DNA of 9,706 nucleotides. Origin: Candidatus Avoscillospira stercoripullorum (GTDB taxonomy: Bacteria > Bacillota > Clostridia > Oscillospirales > Oscillospiraceae). The number at the start of each line of letters is the position of its first letter. The stretch's first letter is position 1. Made by a program: the position numbers and the translations under genes. The notes beneath the pieces are model-generated. The model searched no databases. It was not told the DNA's origin and worked only from the letters and a program-made list of their open reading frames with translations. The stretch covers positions 1-9,706 of the forward strand of contig DVGD01000133.1 of the NCBI GenBank assembly GCA_018712905.1. Reading direction: 5' to 3'. Shown one piece after another: positions 7,306-9,706 of the stretch.

Positions 7306-8468
7306 TTATTCGGATTTTTCAAGCCCCAAACTGCTCAGCATCACGTCCGCCGAGTGGAGCTTGGAGCTATAATCCAGGTGCGCGTAGATGTTGGCCGTGG
7401 TGGAAAAGTCGCTGTGTCCCAGCCACTCCTGGATCTGCTTCATCGGCACGCCGTTGGCCAGCATCAACGAAGCGCAGCTGTGTCTCAAATCATGGAAGCG
7501 GATGTGCCGCAAGCCATTGGCCTCCAGCAGCTTCGGAAAGCTGGTTGAGATATAGTTTGGCTTGAGGATTGCGCCAATTTCGTTGATACAGACATAGCCA
7601 AGATAGTCTTTGACATAGCTTCTGCCGCACAGCTTGCGGTTTTCTGCCTGCACCTTTTTTGATGCAGCAGCCGTTCTTTCATAAAGGGAACCAGCGGCAG
7701 CGTCCGCATACTCGATTTTGTCTTCGTGCGATCCGCAGCCACAAGCATATTTTTGCCGTCCACATTGCAGCTTGTCACAGTGTGCTGGACTGTGATGGTG
7801 TTGCGCTCGAAGTCGATGGCATCCCATTTGAGGCCGATGACCTCGCTGCGACGCAGGCCGTAGAAGGCACCCAGCAAAATCGGGATTTCCAAATTGGTTC
7901 CGCGCGCCGCTTGAAAGAGCGCGTTTACCTCGTCTGCATCATAGAAGCTGGCCACATAGCGTTCTTTCTTTGGGCGCTCTACCCGATCTGCCGGGTTGGT
8001 CGCGATCAGATCCAGCTTCACAGCGTACTTCAGCGCTTTATGGATGATGGCATGATAATGGATCACCGTACTGCCGCTGACTCTCTTGCGCTGCTCCAAA
8101 TAAAACTGCTGGATGTCTTTCGCAGCCAGTTCCTCCAGGGTCGTGCCACGTTTGCGAAAATATGGGATAATCACGCTGTTGGAAAGGGTGCTATAGGATG
8201 CGTAGGTCGGCACTGCAATAGAATCCCTGGTTATCTCCAGCCACTGTCCCAGAAATTCTGCAAACAGGGTCTTTGGTTCCATGCGTTCAGGCGCTTCCTC
8301 TTGGAAATTGCGCCGTGCATCCATCAAAATGGCTTCCGCCCGCTTCTTGTTTCCCTTGATCGTCAGGCCAGTGGCGATCCATTTGCTTTTTCGGTTGCCT
8401 TGGTAATCTGTGTAGTTCAGTACTGCGTAGTAATGTCCGCCTTTTTCGCGGAGATGTCCAGCTACCAT
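7306..8468 (-). pseudogene. int: Tyrosine integrase (Tn916 Int type), split by a -1 frameshift
   Basis: A tyrosine recombinase that would integrate and excise the element. The first frame (8468 to about 7660, 270 codons) gives an AP2-like arm-binding domain (about 1-60), a SAM-like core-binding domain (about 65-160) and the start of the catalytic domain with the first catalytic Arg (206, in GLRRSEV). The rest lies in the -1 frame: HDLRH, LGHSD and the nucleophile in NIYAHLD, ending SLGLEKSE. The shift falls at a run of six A on the coding strand (complement of 7655-7660). Seven A would restore one 387-residue protein with R206, H326, R329, H352 and Y362, near the usual 380-405. As written neither piece is a complete catalytic domain. 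AGGAGGG lies five bases before ATG 8468. Either inactivated, a base-call error, or rarely rescued by slippage. Confidence 0.88.
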
Positions 8469-8519
8469 ATGTACCCTCCTTTTTTGTAGCTAACACCGCT
8501 TGCCTTATGCCGTGGTTCT

Positions 8520-8548
8520 ATCATACAGAACCGGAGTGAAAAAGGCAA
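8520..8548 (-). promoter_or_regulatory. Candidate promoter of int
   Basis: On the minus strand TTGCCT (8548-8543), 17 bases, then TATGAT (8525-8520). It lies in the 93-base gap between xis and int, with about 45 bases of leader to the int ribosome site. Confidence 0.5.
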
Positions 8549-8561
8549 ACTTGTCAACAGG

Positions 8562-8804
8562 CTATCCAGTATATGATGGAACTTGCGCCCCCTGACACAG
8601 ATAGGACAGCAGGTGGGTCTTGGGGATCCGATAGGATCTTCCGACTTTTAGACAGCGGATTTCCCCTCCTTGAAGGATACGGTAGCCGGTTTTTGTGCTG
8701 ACATGGAGAACGCGGCACATCTGCTCGACATCCATGACATCTGGATATTCCCGCAGCATCAGCCGGTACGCTTCCCGCTGAGAGAGCATATTGGGTGTTT
8801 GCAT
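8562..8804 (-). CDS. xis: Excisionase-like winged helix-turn-helix protein
   Basis: An 80-residue DNA-binding protein of the MerR-like excisionase (HTH_17) type. Residues 24-44 (MDVEQMCRVLHVSTKTGYRIL) form the helix-turn-helix. The wing follows as GEIRCLKVGRSYRIPKTHLLSYL (about 47-69), a hallmark of this family. The N-terminal 20 residues form an extra helix. Placed directly upstream of int in the same direction, as xis is in Tn916, it probably bends DNA at the element ends and favours excision. ATG 8804 has AAGAGGTGG (complement of 8811-8819) six bases upstream. The sequence is complete. A general regulator of the same fold cannot be excluded. With the integrase broken, its excision role may be idle unless another integrase acts. 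Confidence 0.82.
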   Translation of the reverse strand: MQTPNMLSQREAYRLMLREYPDVMDVEQMCRVLHVSTKTGYRILQGGEIRCLKVGRSYRIPKTHLLSYLCQGAQVPSYTG

Positions 8805-8823
8805 ATTAAACCACCTCTTTGAG

Positions 8824-8860
8824 ATCAGCCGCCGTGCCTACGTTTCTTCAGCACGGCGGC
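8824..8860 (-). promoter_or_regulatory. Perfect 12-bp hairpin just upstream of xis
   Basis: CAGCCGCCGTGC (8824-8835) and GCACGGCGGCTG (8849-8860) are perfect complements around a 13-base loop. On the minus strand the hairpin ends five bases before the xis ribosome site (8819-8811) and lacks a U-tract, so it is not a plain terminator. It overlaps the last codons and stop of a short ORF (8881-8825). A role in controlling xis translation is inference. Confidence 0.6.
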
Positions 8861-8881
8861 TGTTTCGATTGGTTGCGCCAT
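8825..8881 (-). CDS. Possible 18-codon leader ORF before xis
   Basis: ATG 8881 opens an 18-codon frame, MAQPIETAAVLKKRRHGG, with stop at 8825-8827, six bases before the xis ribosome site. A weak ribosome site (GGGAATGAG) precedes it. The codons from ACA GCC GCC GTG to GGC GGC TGA make up the two arms of the 12-bp hairpin, so a ribosome on this ORF would hold the hairpin open. This resembles leader-peptide control, but no regulation is shown. The same frame is open upstream to 9145, with ATGs at 8935 and 9025 that have poor ribosome sites, so a longer protein of up to 66 residues is the alternative. It matches no family I recognise. Confidence 0.3.
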   Translation of the reverse strand: MAQPIETAAVLKKRRHGG

Positions 8882-8935
8882 ATATTTCTCATTCCCTGGC
8901 TGGGGCGATTTGCAGGCCGCGGTGGATTGCGTCAT

Positions 8936-8972
8936 AGCTCCGGCACGCCGGTGTACCGTGCGTGCCAGAGCT
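8936..8972. repeat. Long near-perfect hairpin
   Basis: AGCTCCGGCACGC (8936-8948) pairs with GCGTGCCAGAGCT (8960-8972) with one mismatch. It is extended inside by CGGT/ACCG around a two-base GT turn with one bulged T. Sixteen of 17 pairs form on either strand. No U-tract follows on either side, so it is not an ordinary terminator. Confidence 0.75.
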
Positions 8973-9160
8973 CCCCCTGAGTCTATAGGAGGCCGTGAGG
9001 AAGTATCATTGTCCGCAAGCACCATCCTGGCGACCAGGGTTCCAAATCTGGCTACAGCCTGCGTAGATCGCTCAGACGGGCATCCCGTCGTCGTGGCGGC
9101 GCAAGGCTGTGTCGCTCCGGTGCTGCGTTTGTACCTGCAAACGGACTATGCAATTTTCAA

Positions 9161-9175
9161 GGTACAAAAAGGTAC
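9161..9175. repeat. Short direct repeat GGTACAAAAAGGTAC
   Basis: GGTAC at 9161-9165 and 9171-9175, spaced one helical turn (10 bp) apart around an A5 tract, with the complement GTACC at 9131-9135. Could be a protein binding site near the end of the sigma-like gene; too short to be certain. Confidence 0.35.
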
Positions 9176-9213
9176 TTCTAATAACCGTGACAAAAAAGCT
9201 GCATTTGTTCCGC

Positions 9214-9630
9214 CTATTTAAAAAATTTTTTTAATTTTTTCAAACCGGTCCGAATGCTTTCACTGACGCGGCTTTTGCTGACGCCTTCAATCTGTGCAAT
9301 TTCTTTGATTGTCAATCCCAGGAAAAACCTTGCGTAGATCCGCTTTGCTTGTTTTTTCGGCAATGACATGACGGCAGCGCGCAATTCTTCACACTGTTGA
9401 TGATTTTCCAGGATTATCTCTGGATCTGTCGGTCTTTGAAGCATAGCATTTTCTATCCCATCTTTAACATCAAGCGAATACTGCGCCCGATAGCGATATG
9501 TTTTCCGCTTTGCAGATGCCTCTGCACGGGTTTCTTCTGTAATGACTGCAAGTACCTCTTCAGGGATGTCGATAAATATGTCTGTTTGGTAGTAATCCGG
9601 GTAGAGTTCCCGAAGATTGATTCTCTTCAA
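9214..9630 (-). CDS. Sigma-70-like regulator of an integrative element (Tn916 Orf7 type)
   Basis: A 138-residue protein whose C-terminal part is sigma-70 region 4: SLPKKQAKRIYARFFLGLTI (89-108) followed by the helix-turn-helix KEIAQIEGVSKSRVSESIRTGLKK (109-132, quoted in part). The N-terminal half opens KRINLRELYPDYYQTD, a segment common in sigma-like proteins of Tn916-type elements, with an acidic and basic linker in place of full region 2. It probably activates transcription of element genes rather than serving as a general sigma factor. The start is TTG 9630, because GGAGG (complement of 9638-9642) lies seven bases upstream; the TTG at 9669 is upstream of that site. Base composition is AT-rich compared with the chromosomal genes, a sign of transfer. 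The order sigma-like, xis, int supports an ICE. Its ribosome site lies in a hairpin. Confidence 0.85.
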   Translation of the reverse strand: MKRINLRELYPDYYQTDIFIDIPEEVLAVITEETRAEASAKRKTYRYRAQYSLDVKDGIENAMLQRPTDPEIILENHQQCEELRAAVMSLPKKQAKRIYARFFLGLTIKEIAQIEGVSKSRVSESIRTGLKKLKKFFK

Positions 9631-9637
9631 AAAATAA

Positions 9638-9676
9638 CCTCCGTTCGTTTTGCTGTTTTTGCAAAACAAGCGGAGG
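9638..9676 (-). promoter_or_regulatory. Hairpin that buries the ribosome site of the sigma-like gene
   Basis: On the minus strand the arm 9676-9661 (CCTCCG, CTT, GTTTTGC) pairs with 9653-9638 (GCAAAAC, GAA, CGGAGG), 14 of 16 positions, around a 7-base loop. The GGAGG that serves TTG 9630 is the closing end of the stem, so the folded RNA would hide it. TTATTTTTT follows directly, so the same hairpin could also end transcription as an intrinsic terminator or attenuator. The pairing is seen directly; the control role is inference. Confidence 0.6.
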
Positions 9677-9706
9677 CGGCGAGCGGCATCTGATTAGGGT
9701 ATTGCT

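Larger units (their letters stand above)
8883..9213. other. Gene-free GC-rich stretch with several hairpins, between the sigma-like gene and xis
   Basis: No convincing gene is seen here. It is clearly richer in GC than the sigma-like gene beside it. Hairpins include 8936-8972, CCTGG-CGA-CCAGG (9026-9038) and GACGGG-CAT-CCCGTC (9075-9089). Frames on both strands stay open for 100 or so codons, which is common in GC-rich DNA, and lack good ribosome sites. GGTAC repeats lie at 9161-9175. Tn916 carries orf8 and orf10 in the comparable place; nothing like them is found. Candidate structured leader RNA or decayed insertion. Confidence 0.45.

Noticed and set aside
6940..7322. Minus-strand ORFs over the tRNA, with sequences such as AETVGFEPT and SISSRARYDRFDTSPG
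   Set aside because: These are antisense translations of a tRNA-Ser gene, a well-known source of false proteins.
7640..7665. Programmed -1 frameshift in int as a designed feature
   Set aside because: The site reads A-AAA-AGG rather than the efficient A-AAA-AAG, and frameshifting is not the norm in Tn916-type Int. Inactivation or a base-call error is simpler, though not excluded.
7659..8489. 276-codon + strand ORF
   Set aside because: Antisense to the integrase, whose domains are clear on the minus strand.
9140..9165. Minus-strand ACCTTGAAAATTGCATA, resembling the CCTTGAAAACTGAATA-like sequences near rRNA operons
   Set aside because: Short AT-rich resemblance only; no rRNA sequence is present nearby.
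8910..9221. 103-codon + strand ORF
   Set aside because: No ribosome site or family features, and it spans hairpins and the end of the sigma-like gene; most likely chance in GC-rich DNA.

Overview
The window looks like the chromosome of an endospore-forming, GC-rich member of the Clostridia, most like the Oscillospiraceae (Flavonifractor/Oscillibacter-type gut anaerobes). The evidence is the sporulation gene run cotJC (partial), yabP, yabQ, divIC, yabR, the Firmicutes-type MgtE, the AGGAGG-type ribosome sites and several TTG starts. The family-level assignment is inference.

Layout. Positions 1-2100 (+ strand) hold the 3' part of a CotJC-like manganese-catalase coat protein with its own terminator. 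The block yabP-yabQ-divIC-yabR follows, in the same order as in Bacillus subtilis, and ends at an intrinsic terminator. Positions 2110-3538 (+) hold a membrane-anchored L,D-transpeptidase with its own extended -10 promoter. It converges on typA (3600-5414, -) across a perfect 17-bp bidirectional terminator. mgtE (5539-6915, -) lies upstream of typA on the same strand. Its stop codon sits in the loop of its terminator, and typA has a separate promoter just after it. A divergent promoter pair then serves mgtE and a tRNA-Ser(CGA) gene (7061-7151, +).

From about 7200 onward the content changes to mobile DNA. Reading on the - strand, a sigma-70-like regulator (9630-9214), a winged-helix excisionase-like protein (8804-8562) and a tyrosine integrase (8468-7306) come in the sigma-like, xis, int order of one end of Tn916-family integrative conjugative elements. 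The integrase end faces the 3' end of the tRNA gene, a usual attachment target. The other end of the element is outside the window. The integrase reading frame is broken by a -1 shift at a run of six A residues, inside the catalytic domain.

The least ordinary parts are in this element. A hairpin pairs the Shine-Dalgarno of the sigma-like gene with a CCTCC upstream. About 400 bases of GC-rich DNA with several near-perfect hairpins lie between the sigma-like gene and xis, where Tn916 has orf8. A possible 18-codon leader ORF has a hairpin overlapping its end, just before xis. Repeats lie between the tRNA terminator and int. The chromosomal part is conventional: spore coat and cortex, division, cell-wall cross-linking, a stress-related translational GTPase and magnesium transport.
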